Origin: Leptospira biflexa
GTDB taxonomy: Bacteria > Spirochaetota > DYNZ01
Assembly: GCA_020720805.1 (NCBI GenBank)
Contig: DYNZ01000017.1
Coordinates: forward strand, 1 to 46,995
Direction of reading: 5' to 3'
DNA length: 46,995 nt
The notes under the pieces were generated by a model. It saw only the letters and a list, made by a program, of their open reading frames with translations. It was not told where the DNA came from and did not search any database. Numbering within the stretch: the stretch's first letter is position 1; each line of letters begins with the position of its first letter. Both the position numbers and the translations under genes were made by a program. Below are positions 25,663 to 35,700 of the stretch, one piece after another.

Positions 25663-26115
25663 TTAATAGGTGGTGTATTTGATAAAGAGTCGTCCCGCAG
25701 CAACATCGTAAAAAAGAGAGCGGCTCCATTTGGTGACTAATCCACTTTTTTCTATATACTCATAAGCGAGGGTCGTTGCATTTTTTTGCAGATTCCAGCT
25801 CTTGTCTGGCGCTATTGGCAGGTAATAAAAATCTGAGATGGGTTTGAAATTGGCCTTGCTGACGTTGGCATATTTTTGGATGAAATCCCACGCTTCTTCT
25901 TCGGGAAGGTCCATGGCAATGTAAACAGCATTATCCATGAAGCCTTCGGAGAAGAAGAATAGATTGGAAGCTTTGGCCGGCAGTGTGACTTTTCCCAGAA
26001 AGGCTTCTGTTTGTTCCCGGGTTCTTTCCTGGGAATTGGCGCAATGCTGGAAAAGAATCAGGCTAAAAATAGTCACGATCTGAAACAGGAAAGAAAATTT
26101 ATTTAGCAGCGTCAT
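25663..26115 (-). CDS. Putative lipoprotein of unknown function
   Basis: The start is placed at the Met at 26115, giving 150 residues with a signal sequence (MTLLNKFSFLFQIVTIFSLI) and a lipobox-like LFQHC. A longer frame reaches 26178, but its extra 21 residues are charged and would spoil the signal. The mature part is mixed alpha/beta with many aromatic residues near the C-terminus (SLFYDVAAGRLFIKYTTY). No family is recognised. It follows the SH3-domain gene on the same strand after about 90 bp and is probably in its operon. Confidence 0.65.
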   Translation of the reverse strand: MTLLNKFSFLFQIVTIFSLILFQHCANSQERTREQTEAFLGKVTLPAKASNLFFFSEGFMDNAVYIAMDLPEEEAWDFIQKYANVSKANFKPISDFYYLPIAPDKSWNLQKNATTLAYEYIEKSGLVTKWSRSLFYDVAAGRLFIKYTTY

Positions 26116-26206
26116 CGTAGTGTCAATCCTTTCCTTTGCCCCATTTTTCCGTAGCCACATTTTTTCGAGCATTTTCAAAAAAGCGATTTAATATCAATTT
26201 TTTTAG

Positions 26207-26926
26207 TTATCTTAGCCATTTTACGATTATTTTCTCATCAGGCTGATGCATGGACGGTGTGCATGATGGTGTCTCGAAATTGGTTGCTTTGATGAAATGG
26301 AGTCTGTCGTCTTTTAGTTGAAACTCCAGGATAGCTTTCTCCATCTTTGAATAATCCGGACCGACTAAAGGGAAACCATCCGTAACGTATGTCTTTGTAG
26401 AGGGAACCATCAGCGTAATGGTTAGCAGGGTTGATTTCAAGACTGCTTTTCCTTTCGCCGTATACACAGCATTGCAGGAGTTCATAGGGAATTCCGCAGA
26501 GCCGTCAGGAAATATTTTGAACAAATAGGTTGCGTATGGCGGAATTTTTTGGGCGTACTCTTTTTTTTGTGTCAGGTTGATATACTCTCCCGCAAGCTCT
26601 GCGATATCGGTCGTGATTCTCTCTTTTGTTAAAAAGGCGCTGAAGGCGTAGCCAGTTTTGCCTTCATAGTCGATCATAACCCATTTTCCTGCTTTGCCGC
26701 CAATGGTCTCTTCTTTGTCCTCTTCTTTTAGAACAGTCACGCTGGAGCCGTATGGCATCGTCAGGACAACAGGAGAAGAGGTATTGGCCTCTTTGCGCAT
26801 ACGTAAACCAACGGATGGGACAACCCAGCGTATATCCTCGGCAATCAGCTCCAGGCTTACCAGGGTGAATGCTACCAAAAAGAGAAAAACCCTGCTTGTT
26901 TTTTTGTATGTATCAGTTATTCTCAT
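26207..26926 (-). CDS. Exported protein with bacterial SH3 domain
   Basis: This 239-residue protein has a signal peptide (VFLFLVAFTLVSLELIAED). A bacterial SH3 domain follows at about 32-102: VPSVGLRMRKEANTSSPVVL, PYGSSVTVL and WVMIDYEGKTGYAFSAFL. A C-terminal domain of about 130 residues has two cysteines (NSCNAVY, SCTPS) and resembles other Leptospira-like exported proteins only in style; no family is recognised. SH3b domains usually bind peptidoglycan or peptides. Gene order suggests co-transcription with the small lipoprotein at 25663. Confidence 0.75.
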   Translation of the reverse strand: MRITDTYKKTSRVFLFLVAFTLVSLELIAEDIRWVVPSVGLRMRKEANTSSPVVLTMPYGSSVTVLKEEDKEETIGGKAGKWVMIDYEGKTGYAFSAFLTKERITTDIAELAGEYINLTQKKEYAQKIPPYATYLFKIFPDGSAEFPMNSCNAVYTAKGKAVLKSTLLTITLMVPSTKTYVTDGFPLVGPDYSKMEKAILEFQLKDDRLHFIKATNFETPSCTPSMHQPDEKIIVKWLR

Positions 26927-27036
26927 GATATTGCTACCTCATTCAGTTAGCGTAAGTATCGAAAATAATTAGAAAAAATCTAATTCTAAGGGAGAAATAA
27001 TAGAAGCGTCCATAGAATTCACAGGCTTCCCTATGA

Positions 27037-27078
27037 ACAAAGGGAAATAGTTGATCCTTTGTAAAGCTTTTTTTCGGG
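27037..27078. terminator. Possible hairpin downstream of the EAL protein gene
   Basis: ACAAAGG (27037-27043) and CCTTTGT (27056-27062) form a 7-bp stem, followed five bases later on the plus strand by seven T. The nearest upstream gene is on the minus strand and ends at 27121; on that strand there is no T-run. A terminator role is therefore uncertain. Confidence 0.25.
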
Positions 27079-27120
27079 AACCTTTGGGGGGGAAAAGGAG
27101 CGACCTAAGTTTTGCCGCCA

Positions 27121-30100
27121 TTACAGCTTGTTGTTCTGAAAGATTTTTTCAGGATGTTCTGGCCTTGAATAGTAGTATCCCTGGGCATAGTCACAGCCGA
27201 GAGCTGTGAGAATATCGCGATGTCGTAGATTTTCGACACCTTCGGCGACGGTTTTCATGGAGAGGTTACGAGCCAGGTTGACGATCGACTGGACTATAGC
27301 TCGATCGCTTGGATTTTTTTCCATGTCAAAAATAAAACTTTTATCAATTTTTAAAACATTCAATGGGAAGGATTTTAAATAACTCAGGGAGGAGTAACCT
27401 GTACCAAAATCGTCAATGGCGAGAGAGCAACCAAGCTGCCGCAGAGTGGCAAGAAATTTGGAAACATATTTCGGGTTTTCCACAAGAATACTCTCTGTCA
27501 GTTCAAGTTCAAGTCGATTGGTTGCGATTCCGGTTTCTCTGATTATGCGCCCGATTTTCTGCGGCAGCTCACTATCTTTAAACTGTACTGAGGATATATT
27601 TACCGCCATGGAGATATCATGCCCCTCTGCCAGCCACTTTGTTTGCTGCCTGCACGCGCTTTCGAGAATCCACTCGCCTATGGGCAGAATGAGTTTGGTC
27701 TCTTCTGCCAAAGGTATAATGGTATCTGGCCTCACCAGTCCAAACTCTGGGCTTTGCCAGCGCAGGAGAGCCTCCACTCCGGTAATGAAACCGGTCGCTA
27801 ATTCCACCTTGGGCTGGTAGAGGAGAAATAGCTCCTGTTTGCTTATGGCATAGCGCAGAGCTTCCTCCATGCGCATCCTGTTTTGATGCTTTTTGTTGAG
27901 CTCATCGGAAAAAAAACTATAGGCCTGCTTCCCCGACGCTTTGGCCTGGTAGAGCGCGATATCAGCGTTTTTTTCCAGGGAAATTCTGTCATTGCCGTCG
28001 CGGGGAAAGACAGCAATGCCTATACTGGCGCCAGAGATGACCTCCGTGTCGTCCAGTGACAGTGGTTCCCTTGTAATATCAAGAATTTTTTGGGCTACCA
28101 GGACAGGACCAGGGCGGCCTCATCGGTGTGGGTTAGGTCATGGAGAATCACAGCGAACTCGTCGCCGCCAAGACGACACAGAAAATCATCCTCGCGCAGG
28201 TGCTCGACATACTTTCTGCTGATATATTGTAAAAATTTATCGCCAGCCTGGTGTCCCAGGCTGTCGTTAATGTTCTTAAAACTATCAAGATCGATAAAAA
28301 GCAGTGCCAGAAACCCTCCTTGGCGTCGACTCCGTTTGATTCCCAATTCGATGCGATCGCGCAGGAGACGTCGGTTGGGCAGGCCTGTTAATGGATCGTA
28401 GTAGGCGAGCTGTTCAATCATCATCTCTGCGTTTTTCCGTTCGCTGATATCCTCAACGTTTGCTATAAAATGGGTGATGACATTTCTTTCATTGCGCAGG
28501 GGACTGATCGAAGAGATAGACCAATATACCTCTCCGTTTTTTCTGCGATTGAGCAGCTCGCCCCGCCACTCCTTACCAGAAAGAATGGTGCGCCATAAAT
28601 CATCAAAGACCTCCGGCGGGGTGCCCTCAGATTTGAGAATGCGCGGATTTTCGCCGATTACCTCCTCTTTGCGGAATCCCGTTATCTGGCAGAATTTCTG
28701 ATTCACATATTCGATACAGCCATTTGTGTCGGTAATCAGAACGGCTGAAGCACTCTGTTCAATACCGTGTGTTATTTTATGAAGCTGGATTTGCGACATT
28801 TTCCACTCAGTGATATCTTCACAAATACCAACCAGAATCTGGTTTGTGCCAGGCTCTTCGTTATAGGTTCTGGCGCGGATGTGCAGGTAACGGATCTTTT
28901 TTCGGCCGGTCTGAATGCGAAACTCTTCATCTAATTCGCGTCCATCGCGGATGGCTTTTACCAGCGCCCGCTTCATGTGAAATCGATCCTCTGGTAGCAC
29001 ATAGCGTCGCAGTTTGACGATAGGCAATTCGCTGTCCAGCTCATGCGGTTTGATCTGGAACAGAGAAAAAATATAGGCGTCAAGATAGATAGTCGCCGTG
29101 GTTGAGTTGAATTCCCAGATTCCGATTCTGGATCCAAGGGTTGCCTGTTCCAGCCGTCTGGTTTTTTCCCGAATGTGCTCTTCCGCTTTCGCCGTTTTTT
29201 TGTGATACGTTTGCTGGCGTCTCTGGTAAAAAAAGAGAAGCGCAACTGAGAGAAGGCAGATGAAAAGAAAGATCCCTCCCTCCTGTAAAAGGCTTTTGTA
29301 CCAAATACCTAACAGACTATTGAGATCCCGGCTTATGCTAATGACCAGCGCATGATCCAGCGCAAGATTGCCGGGATGAATGGTTTTAAGAGCCATGATA
29401 CGGTACTCGCCTGTCGCTTGCACCTTACCAGTCAAAAGCGAGGTTTCTCTTTTACTGTGTTTATGCTGGAGAAAAAGAGATCCAGGGTGAAGCAAGTTCA
29501 AACCAGGTTGCCCTGTTCTATGAGGCACCATGCTAAACTGTACGCCGCTAGAATGGGCAATTGCAGACCACATATCAGGGGCATAATTTGCGGATTTTAG
29601 CAGGGCACGAAAATAGGTTTCATCTAAAGAGGCAACGATCATACCCCGAAAGGAGCCGTCGCGCCCTGGAATGATCCGAATCAGGTTCATTGTCCAGGCA
29701 TTTAACAAGGTCTGAAAGGGGGGAGTAAGAAAGATCTGTTTGCGATGAGCCTGGCTTTTGGCCAGCGAATAATAGTCCCGAAAAGAGACATCTTTGCCAA
29801 AAACTTCTGGGCGAGAGGTCAATCGAATCGTACCCTCTGCATCAACTACCAGAAGTGTGCGAATACCGGGGATAAGATTTTTATAAAAGGAGAGGTCGCC
29901 GGAATCCAGGGATGTTTGCCAATTTGTATGTGGCTTCCCTGATAGTCTGTCGCGAATAAGCAAGAGGATTTTATCTGTCGTTATTAGCTGCTGGCTAAGC
30001 GTTTCGCGGATGACCTCAGAGTGTGCCAGTAAGCGGGAGTCTTCGCCCCGCAACGTCGCGTGGTAATCCCGATAAAGACCGCTGGCGACCGCTCCACCCA

Positions 30101-30185
30101 TAAAAAAGAGGAGCGCGGCGAGTATAAACCACTGGTTTCTGTTCCTTTTGTATAACATGATGGCCATCCCGATCCATATTTTCAT
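27121..30185 (-). pseudogene. Cache-PAS-GGDEF-EAL c-di-GMP protein, split by a 5-bp duplication
   Basis: The protein reads as a first transmembrane helix, an extracytoplasmic Cache-like sensor (DYYSLAKSQ region) and a second helix (FLFICLLSVALLFFY). Two PAS domains and a GGDEF domain with intact RLGGDEFAVIL follow. It then meets TAG after LVLSW near 28095. The next frame continues VAQKILDITREPLSLDD, SGASIGIAVFPRDGN and an intact EAL domain (GVEALLRW, DDFGTGYSSLSYLK). At the junction CAGGA occurs twice in tandem (28099-28108). Removing one copy restores ALVLVAQK and a protein of about 1,020 residues. The full protein would make and/or degrade c-di-GMP. As written, the two catalytic domains are separated. 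Confidence 0.85.
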
Positions 30186-30283
30186 GAATGAAAACGGATG
30201 AAGCTGAAAGGTCAATCTTTTTTTGAATGGAACCCCTTGAAAAAGGAGCGATAGCTAACGGCTACCTTCACATCGCAGGGGTA

Positions 30284-32161
30284 TTAATTTTTCCTTGTAT
30301 CTATTACAGGTTTGATGATCTTCTCCTGGAAGTCTTGCATCATCTCCTGAATCTGTTTTTTTACCAGCGGTAACAGCTCCTGGGAGCTTTTGCCGACCGG
30401 CATATCCATAGGAATACTAAAGTAAAATTTAATCTTAGGTTCGGTTCCTGATGGACGCACAGTCATTTTTCCGCCGCCGTCAAGCTCGAACTGAATAACG
30501 TTGGAGATGGGAAGAGATGAATCAGCAATCGTTTCATTACTCAAAATATTTATACGCTGCTGCAACTGGAGATCGTACACGCTGATAACCTCAAACTCGC
30601 CGATACGAGCCGGCAGTTTGCGGCGGGTGGTGTCCATGATCTCTTTCATGGTGTCCATGCCGCTTTTCCCGGGAAAGCTTTCCGTGAACAGGTCATCCAC
30701 AAACAGTCCGTAGGTTTGGTAAATTTTTTCCAGAACATCCAGTAGGGACATACCCTGCTTGGCGAAATAATTGGCTGCCTCGGTTACAAAGTAACAGGCG
30801 GAGAGACCGTCTTTGTCGCGGACAAAGGTTTCCATGAGGTAGCCATAGCTCTCCTCGCCGCCGAAAAGGTAGGTGCCGCTCTGATCCTGGTCAAAGCGGT
30901 ACATCCAGTCTCCGATAAACTTGAAGCCTGTCAGGGTATTGATAACACGCACACCGAAATCCGCGGCGATACGGCTCTGCAGTTCTGTGGTAACTATGGT
31001 TTTGATCACAACGCCATTGGCTGGAATGCGCTTTTGGTCGCGGCGGCGGCTTAGCACATAGTACTCGAGGATCGCGCCAGTCTGGTTGCCGTTGAGCAGC
31101 ACAAAGTCATCGCCTTTGCGAACGCCGATGCCGACACGGTCAGCGTCCGGGTCGTTGGCCAGGATCAGATCGAGTTTTTTTTCCTTTCCCAATTCGATCA
31201 GCGCTGCCAGAGCCCTGGGCTCTTCAGGATTGGGGTAGTCAACTGTGGGAAAGTTTCCGTCGGGTTCGATCTGGCTGGGAACCACAAACACCTCGGCGGC
31301 CTTAAACTTTCTTAGAATATCCGGAACAAGCCTGCCGCCGGTTCCATGCAGCGGCGAAAAGCCCACGCGCATGGTGCCTGGCTCGCGATAGAGGCGGATC
31401 GCCTCCAGCGCCAGAATGTATTCGCGGTCAATTTCGCGGTCGAGCATGACCAGAAAACCCCGGTCAAGGGCATCCTGTCTGGACAAAGCTTGGTAGTTGC
31501 CGGCGCTGGATACATAACGTATGATATCTTTATCCTTGGGTGGAGGAACCTGGCAGCCATCAGCGCGGTAAACCTTATAACCGTTATACGCGGGTGGGTT
31601 ATGGGATGCTGTCAGGACAATGCCGCCCTGAGCCTGGAGGTGGCGCACCGCAAACGAGAGTAACGGCGTCGGAGCAACATCCTGAAACAGATAGCATTTA
31701 ATACCCAAGGCGGCTAGGATCAATACGCTTTTTTCGGCAAGCTCCCGGGACAGATGCCTGCTGTCGTGCGCGATGACTACCGATAGAGAGCGGATCTGTG
31801 GGTTTTCGTCCTGCAGCCACCTGCCGAATCCCTGAGTTGCTTTACCGATTGTAAATAAGTTGACTCTATTGCTGCCCGGACCCAGGATACCGCGCATACC
31901 GCCTGTGCCAAATTCAAGATCTGTGTAAAAAGCGTCAATGACCTGACTCTTGCGGTTCGGATCTGCCAACAGTTCCGCAAGCTGCCCACTCTGCTCCTGC
32001 CAATAAATTTTCTCTGGCGCGTCCAGAGAGCTGTCCTGGAGAGCTGCTTTGAGATGCTCTGTATAAGATATGATATTTTTCATAACGCTTGCGTCCAAGG
32101 AGGAGGCCAGCGCGGGTAGGAGTTCTTGTTCGATCTTGGTTATTTCTGAAGTAGCTGTCAT
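30284..32161 (-). CDS. Phosphoglucomutase/phosphomannomutase (alpha-D-phosphohexomutase)
   Basis: This 625-residue cytoplasmic enzyme has the four-domain phosphohexomutase layout. It shows VVIAHDSRHLS, the phosphoserine loop LTASHNPPAYNGYKVY, the metal loop NDPDADRVGIGV, the sugar loop FGGEESYGYL and the phosphate-binding RPSGTEPKIKFYF. It interconverts hexose 1- and 6-phosphates, most likely glucose, linking glycolysis to nucleotide-sugar and polysaccharide synthesis. Its length fits the PgcA-like branch. It lies 68 bp upstream of the broken GGDEF-EAL gene on the same strand. Confidence 0.92.
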   Translation of the reverse strand: MTATSEITKIEQELLPALASSLDASVMKNIISYTEHLKAALQDSSLDAPEKIYWQEQSGQLAELLADPNRKSQVIDAFYTDLEFGTGGMRGILGPGSNRVNLFTIGKATQGFGRWLQDENPQIRSLSVVIAHDSRHLSRELAEKSVLILAALGIKCYLFQDVAPTPLLSFAVRHLQAQGGIVLTASHNPPAYNGYKVYRADGCQVPPPKDKDIIRYVSSAGNYQALSRQDALDRGFLVMLDREIDREYILALEAIRLYREPGTMRVGFSPLHGTGGRLVPDILRKFKAAEVFVVPSQIEPDGNFPTVDYPNPEEPRALAALIELGKEKKLDLILANDPDADRVGIGVRKGDDFVLLNGNQTGAILEYYVLSRRRDQKRIPANGVVIKTIVTTELQSRIAADFGVRVINTLTGFKFIGDWMYRFDQDQSGTYLFGGEESYGYLMETFVRDKDGLSACYFVTEAANYFAKQGMSLLDVLEKIYQTYGLFVDDLFTESFPGKSGMDTMKEIMDTTRRKLPARIGEFEVISVYDLQLQQRINILSNETIADSSLPISNVIQFELDGGGKMTVRPSGTEPKIKFYFSIPMDMPVGKSSQELLPLVKKQIQEMMQDFQEKIIKPVIDTRKN

Positions 32162-32349
32162 GGCGTCCTGTTCACAAAAAAGTGGTTTTGCGTTTTTAGG
32201 GAAAAGAGTTCATTCATTCGATGAAGTCCGGGATTCCTGTAAAGCAATTTTATGCAAATTGCAAACAAATTCTTGTCGGCCCGAAGCGAATAGCATATAT
32301 TTCAAGAGTATGAAACCGAAAAAAAACTATTTGTGTTATTGATGCGGTA

Positions 32350-32775
32350 ATGAAAAGCAAGCGAACCTATTCATTAAAGGAAAATATTCGTTTTGTGCCC
32401 AAATGCAGCGCATGCAGCGGATTTGAGGACAAGATCAAGCCCTATGCAAACATCGGTTTCCATGGCAATGCTGAAGAGAGCCAGGAGATTGTTTCCGATT
32501 TTCTGGAAAGAAAAGAGATCTGTGAAAGCCAGAAGCATGAAGTGATTATGTCTATAGCCGACCGTCTGGATATGGGACCTGAGGGGATCAGCAAAGCGGA
32601 AAAGATATTTGATGAGCTGCGTTACGCCATTACCAATTTTGTGGTACACTATGAATTTAATGAGTCTGTTCCTTTGAGCACGCAATTGGCGCTCTGGCTG
32701 GATATGAAGATGATGCCCCGCCAGAAAAAAAGGATGGAGCTTGTTTTTAACCATTTTTTCCGTCGGAGTAAATGA
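32350..32775 (+). CDS. Conserved-looking hypothetical protein with CxxC
   Basis: This 141-residue soluble protein has no signal peptide and no recognised family. A CSAC pair lies near residues 19-22. The rest is charged and mostly helical, with a patch around LRYAITNFVVHYEFNES and a basic C-terminus (MMPRQKKRMELVFNHFFRRSK). It is divergent from the phosphohexomutase and upstream of metK. No strong ribosome-binding site precedes the ATG. Amino-acid composition looks like a real gene rather than a shadow frame, but function is unknown. Confidence 0.6.
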   Translation: MKSKRTYSLKENIRFVPKCSACSGFEDKIKPYANIGFHGNAEESQEIVSDFLERKEICESQKHEVIMSIADRLDMGPEGISKAEKIFDELRYAITNFVVHYEFNESVPLSTQLALWLDMKMMPRQKKRMELVFNHFFRRSK

Positions 32776-32990
32776 TGAGGTGGAAGTAGCCGCCTGTTGA
32801 GTTTTTAAATCTTTGTTTTTTCCTTGCCAAAAAAAGTTCCGACTCATTGATCTTCCTTAAATTCTCATCCAAACCTATTCGATCTCTTTTTTGCCATAAG
32901 GAAACAGTTGACAGAAAACAGCATAGTATTTCAACTTATCAACATAAGCTGATGAGATATTGTTCATAATCGATTTTGAAGGATGTACCT

Positions 32991-34151
32991 ATGAAAAATT
33001 TTCTCTTTACATCGGAATCTGTATCCGAAGGCCACCCGGATAAGATTTGCGATCAAGTTTCGGATGCCGTTTTAGACGCATTTAAAGAGGGCGACCCCCA
33101 ATCCCGGGTAGCCTGTGAAACCCTGGTGACGACCAACCTAGTAGTGGTGGCTGGAGAGATCACCTCGCGCGCCTCTGTCAACGTCGAAGAGGTAGTGCGA
33201 AAAACCATTCGGGAAATAGGCTATACCCATGACGATATTGGCTTTTCTGCGGACAAATGCGAAGTCATCATTCGTCTGCACGAGCAGTCCCCCGATATCT
33301 CCCAAGGTGTAACCGAGGGTGAAGGGATGTTTAAAGAGCAGGGCGCAGGCGATCAGGGTTTGATGTTTGGTTACGCGATTAATGAGACAGATGTGTTGAT
33401 GCCTTCGCCGATCTTCTACGCGCACCGTCTGGTCGAGAAACTTGCAGAGGTCCGTAAAAAGGGTATCGTCAATTTTCTGCGACCCGACTCCAAAAGCCAG
33501 GTGACAATCCGCTACGAGGAGCATGAACCAAAGGCGTTGGATGCTCTGGTTATCTCCACCCAGCACACCCCGGAGGTTACCCAGGAGCAGATCCAGGAGG
33601 CCTTGATGGAGCTGGTGGTCAAAGAGGTGATTCCGAACAAGCTGTTAAAGCATCTTAGCAAAGATAAAATCTATATCAATCCCACAGGTCGTTTTGTCAT
33701 CGGTGGTCCTCATGGCGATGCCGGTTTGACAGGAAGAAAGATCATTGTCGATACCTACGGCGGATGGGGACGTCACGGCGGCGGCGCCTTTTCCGGCAAA
33801 GATCCGTCTAAGGTGGATCGCTCTGCCGCCTATATGGCGCGCTATGTGGCCAAGAATGTGGTAGCTGCGGATTTAGCGGAACGGTGCGAGGTGCAGTTGG
33901 CCTATGCCATTGGCGTAGCAGAACCTGTTTCCGTACTGGTGGACACCTTTGGCACAGGTAAGATCTCCGATAAAAAGATTGCTGCCAAGGTTGAGTCAGT
34001 GTTTTCGATGAAGCCCAAAGCGATCGTGGAGGGTCTGAATCTGCTGTACACCAAATTTCTGCCAACAGCCTCCTATGGCCATTTTGGCCGCAGCAACATG
34101 AATTTTCCCTGGGAGAAAACAGATAAAGTTAAAGACCTCAAAGAGGCCTGA
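32991..34151 (+). CDS. metK: S-adenosylmethionine synthetase
   Basis: This 386-residue protein starts at the ATG at 32991, with GAAGGA upstream; an in-frame TTG at 32976 would add five residues and is unlikely. Family motifs are [56 protein letters not shown] and [20 protein letters not shown]. It makes SAM from methionine and ATP, as a tetramer with Mg2+ and K+. It opens a cluster with apt and mtnA, which recycle the by-products of SAM use. No SAM riboswitch is recognisable in the 215 bp upstream. Confidence 0.98.
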   Translation: MKNFLFTSESVSEGHPDKICDQVSDAVLDAFKEGDPQSRVACETLVTTNLVVVAGEITSRASVNVEEVVRKTIREIGYTHDDIGFSADKCEVIIRLHEQSPDISQGVTEGEGMFKEQGAGDQGLMFGYAINETDVLMPSPIFYAHRLVEKLAEVRKKGIVNFLRPDSKSQVTIRYEEHEPKALDALVISTQHTPEVTQEQIQEALMELVVKEVIPNKLLKHLSKDKIYINPTGRFVIGGPHGDAGLTGRKIIVDTYGGWGRHGGGAFSGKDPSKVDRSAAYMARYVAKNVVAADLAERCEVQLAYAIGVAEPVSVLVDTFGTGKISDKKIAAKVESVFSMKPKAIVEGLNLLYTKFLPTASYGHFGRSNMNFPWEKTDKVKDLKEA

Positions 34152-34168
34152 GATAGAAATCCCGCTTT

Positions 34169-34210
34169 TTTTGCGCGGCGACACCTTCCAGCAGGGATCG
34201 CCGCGCAAAA
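34169..34210. other. Strong 13-bp hairpin between metK and apt
   Basis: TTTTGCGCGGCGA (34169-34181) pairs perfectly with 34198-34210 across a 16-base loop. A T-run precedes the stem and As close it, so neither strand has the usual T-run after the hairpin. It may be a processing or attenuation structure, or a terminator relying on the A/U closing pairs. Confidence 0.6.
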
Positions 34211-34284
34211 CCTTGCTGACAGAAAAAACCGCCTGAGCTGAATTGGCTGATAACTTGCTAACTCTCCAATGGGAGCCCGCTATC

Positions 34285-34797
34285 ATGGATTTACGATATT
34301 TTATCAGAGATATTCCCGATTTTCCCAAACCTGGTATTTTGTTCAAGGATATAACCCCTCTTTTGCTGCAACCCCAGGCCTTTCTCTTTGCCCTGGATCA
34401 GTTGCATCAGAATCTGGCAGGTAAACCTGTGGATAAGATTTTGGGCGTGGAGTCGCGCGGTTTTATTTTTGGAGCGGCGCTGGCTGCGCGGCTTGGTCTT
34501 CCCTTTGTTCCTGTGCGTAAACCAGGGAAGTTGCCGTATGAAACGGTTCGCGAAGAGTACGCCCTCGAATATGGTACGGACGCACTTGAGCTGCACAGAG
34601 ATGCCATTGCGCCAGGTGAACAGATATGGCTGATCGATGATCTTTTGGCCACAGGTGGTACTGCGCTGGCAGCGGCCAATCTTGTGAAGAAACTGCAGGG
34701 TCACGTGGCGCAGATCTCCTTTATCATAGAACTCGAATTTCTCGAAGGCCGGAAAAGGTTGCAATCCTATTCACTTGATTCATTGATCCGTTTTTAA
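34285..34797 (+). CDS. apt: Adenine phosphoribosyltransferase
   Basis: The ATG at 34285 with GGGAG upstream gives 170 residues, the usual Apt length; an upstream start at 34243 would add 14 atypical residues. It begins DLRYFIRDIPDFPKPGILFK and ITPLL. Then come GVESRGFIFGAALAARLGLP, the KPGKLPYET loop and the PRPP-binding IDDLLATGGTALAA. It joins adenine and PRPP to give AMP. Adenine is released from methylthioadenosine, so the enzyme fits the neighbouring metK and mtnA. Confidence 0.97.
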   Translation: MDLRYFIRDIPDFPKPGILFKDITPLLLQPQAFLFALDQLHQNLAGKPVDKILGVESRGFIFGAALAARLGLPFVPVRKPGKLPYETVREEYALEYGTDALELHRDAIAPGEQIWLIDDLLATGGTALAAANLVKKLQGHVAQISFIIELEFLEGRKRLQSYSLDSLIRF

Positions 34798-34856
34798 CCA
34801 TCTGCCCTGGAGATCAGGGTCGTTTTCTCAGGAAGAAAGACAAAGGTTGTTGTCCC

Positions 34857-35666
34857 ATGAAAGAAATTGAGTTATCCCAAAAGGCGAATGAAATTCGAAA
34901 AATTGCCCTGCGTATGATTGCAGCTGCGGGTTCGGGTCATCCGGGAGGCAGCCTGAGTATGGCAGATATCCTGGCTGTCCTCTTTTTTGACACAATGAAA
35001 TTTTCCAAGGAACTTTATGCCAGTAAGGATCGTGACCATTTTATCCTCTCCAAGGGTCACGCTGCCCCGGGTCTCTATGCGGTTCTCCATCTGCTCGGCT
35101 TTCTGCCTGAGAGTCAGCTTAGTCAGTTGCGGCGTCTTGGCGGCGGTCTGGAGGGGCATCCGGATCGTATTTTGACCCCTGGAGTGGAGATGAGTACAGG
35201 CTCACTTGGTCAGGGGCTGTCGGTAGCAGTAGGACTCTCTTTGTCGATGCGTCTGGCTGCCAATCCCCATTTTGTCTATGCCCTTGTGGGGGACGGCGAG
35301 TCCCAGGAGGGGATGATTTGGGAGGCAGCCATGGCAGCGGCTCACTACAAAGCTGCCAACCTGATTGTGTTTCTGGATCATAACGGCCTTCAGATTGATG
35401 GCAAAGTAGCGGAGGTGATGAATGTATCGCCCCTGGCGGAGAAGTTTCAGAGCTTTGGCTGGCATGTCCAGGAGATCGATGGCCATAAAATTGCGGAGAT
35501 TCAGGTCGCGGTGGCGCGGGCAAAGGAGAACAGCGCGCAGCCATCTATGATCGTCGCCCGAACTGTGAAAGGGAAGGGGGTCTCCTTTATGGAAAACCGT
35601 CATGAGTGGCATGGTGTCGCGCCAACCTCCAAGGAGTTGGAACTGGCTTTGTCAGAATTAAGGTAA
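34857..35666 (+). CDS. Transketolase, N-terminal subunit
   Basis: This 269-residue protein covers the thiamine-diphosphate-binding half of transketolase. Motifs are ASGHPGGSLS-like GSGHPGGSLSMADILAVLFF, KGHAAPGLYAVL, TGSLGQGLSVAVG and VGDGESQEGMIWEAAMAAA, followed by DHNGLQIDG, which binds Mg2+ and the diphosphate. It works with the separate C-terminal subunit encoded at 35964. Together they move two-carbon units between sugar phosphates in the non-oxidative pentose phosphate pathway. Split transketolase genes are common, but normally the two are almost touching; here 297 bp of repeat DNA separates them. Confidence 0.94.
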   Translation: MKEIELSQKANEIRKIALRMIAAAGSGHPGGSLSMADILAVLFFDTMKFSKELYASKDRDHFILSKGHAAPGLYAVLHLLGFLPESQLSQLRRLGGGLEGHPDRILTPGVEMSTGSLGQGLSVAVGLSLSMRLAANPHFVYALVGDGESQEGMIWEAAMAAAHYKAANLIVFLDHNGLQIDGKVAEVMNVSPLAEKFQSFGWHVQEIDGHKIAEIQVAVARAKENSAQPSMIVARTVKGKGVSFMENRHEWHGVAPTSKELELALSELR

Positions 35667-35700
35667 ACCAATAAGCATTGACTTTGACCGGTTGGGCAAT

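Noticed and set aside
10522-28108. An alternative genetic code (TGA or TAG as sense) to explain the in-frame stops
   Set aside because: All core genes end normally at TAA, TAG or TGA with no internal stops, prfB encodes a standard RF2, and frameshifts are also present.
32776-32990. SAM riboswitch upstream of metK
   Set aside because: No recognisable SAM-I/II/III/IV core or expression-platform terminator was found; only a weak TTGACA-like -35 is present.
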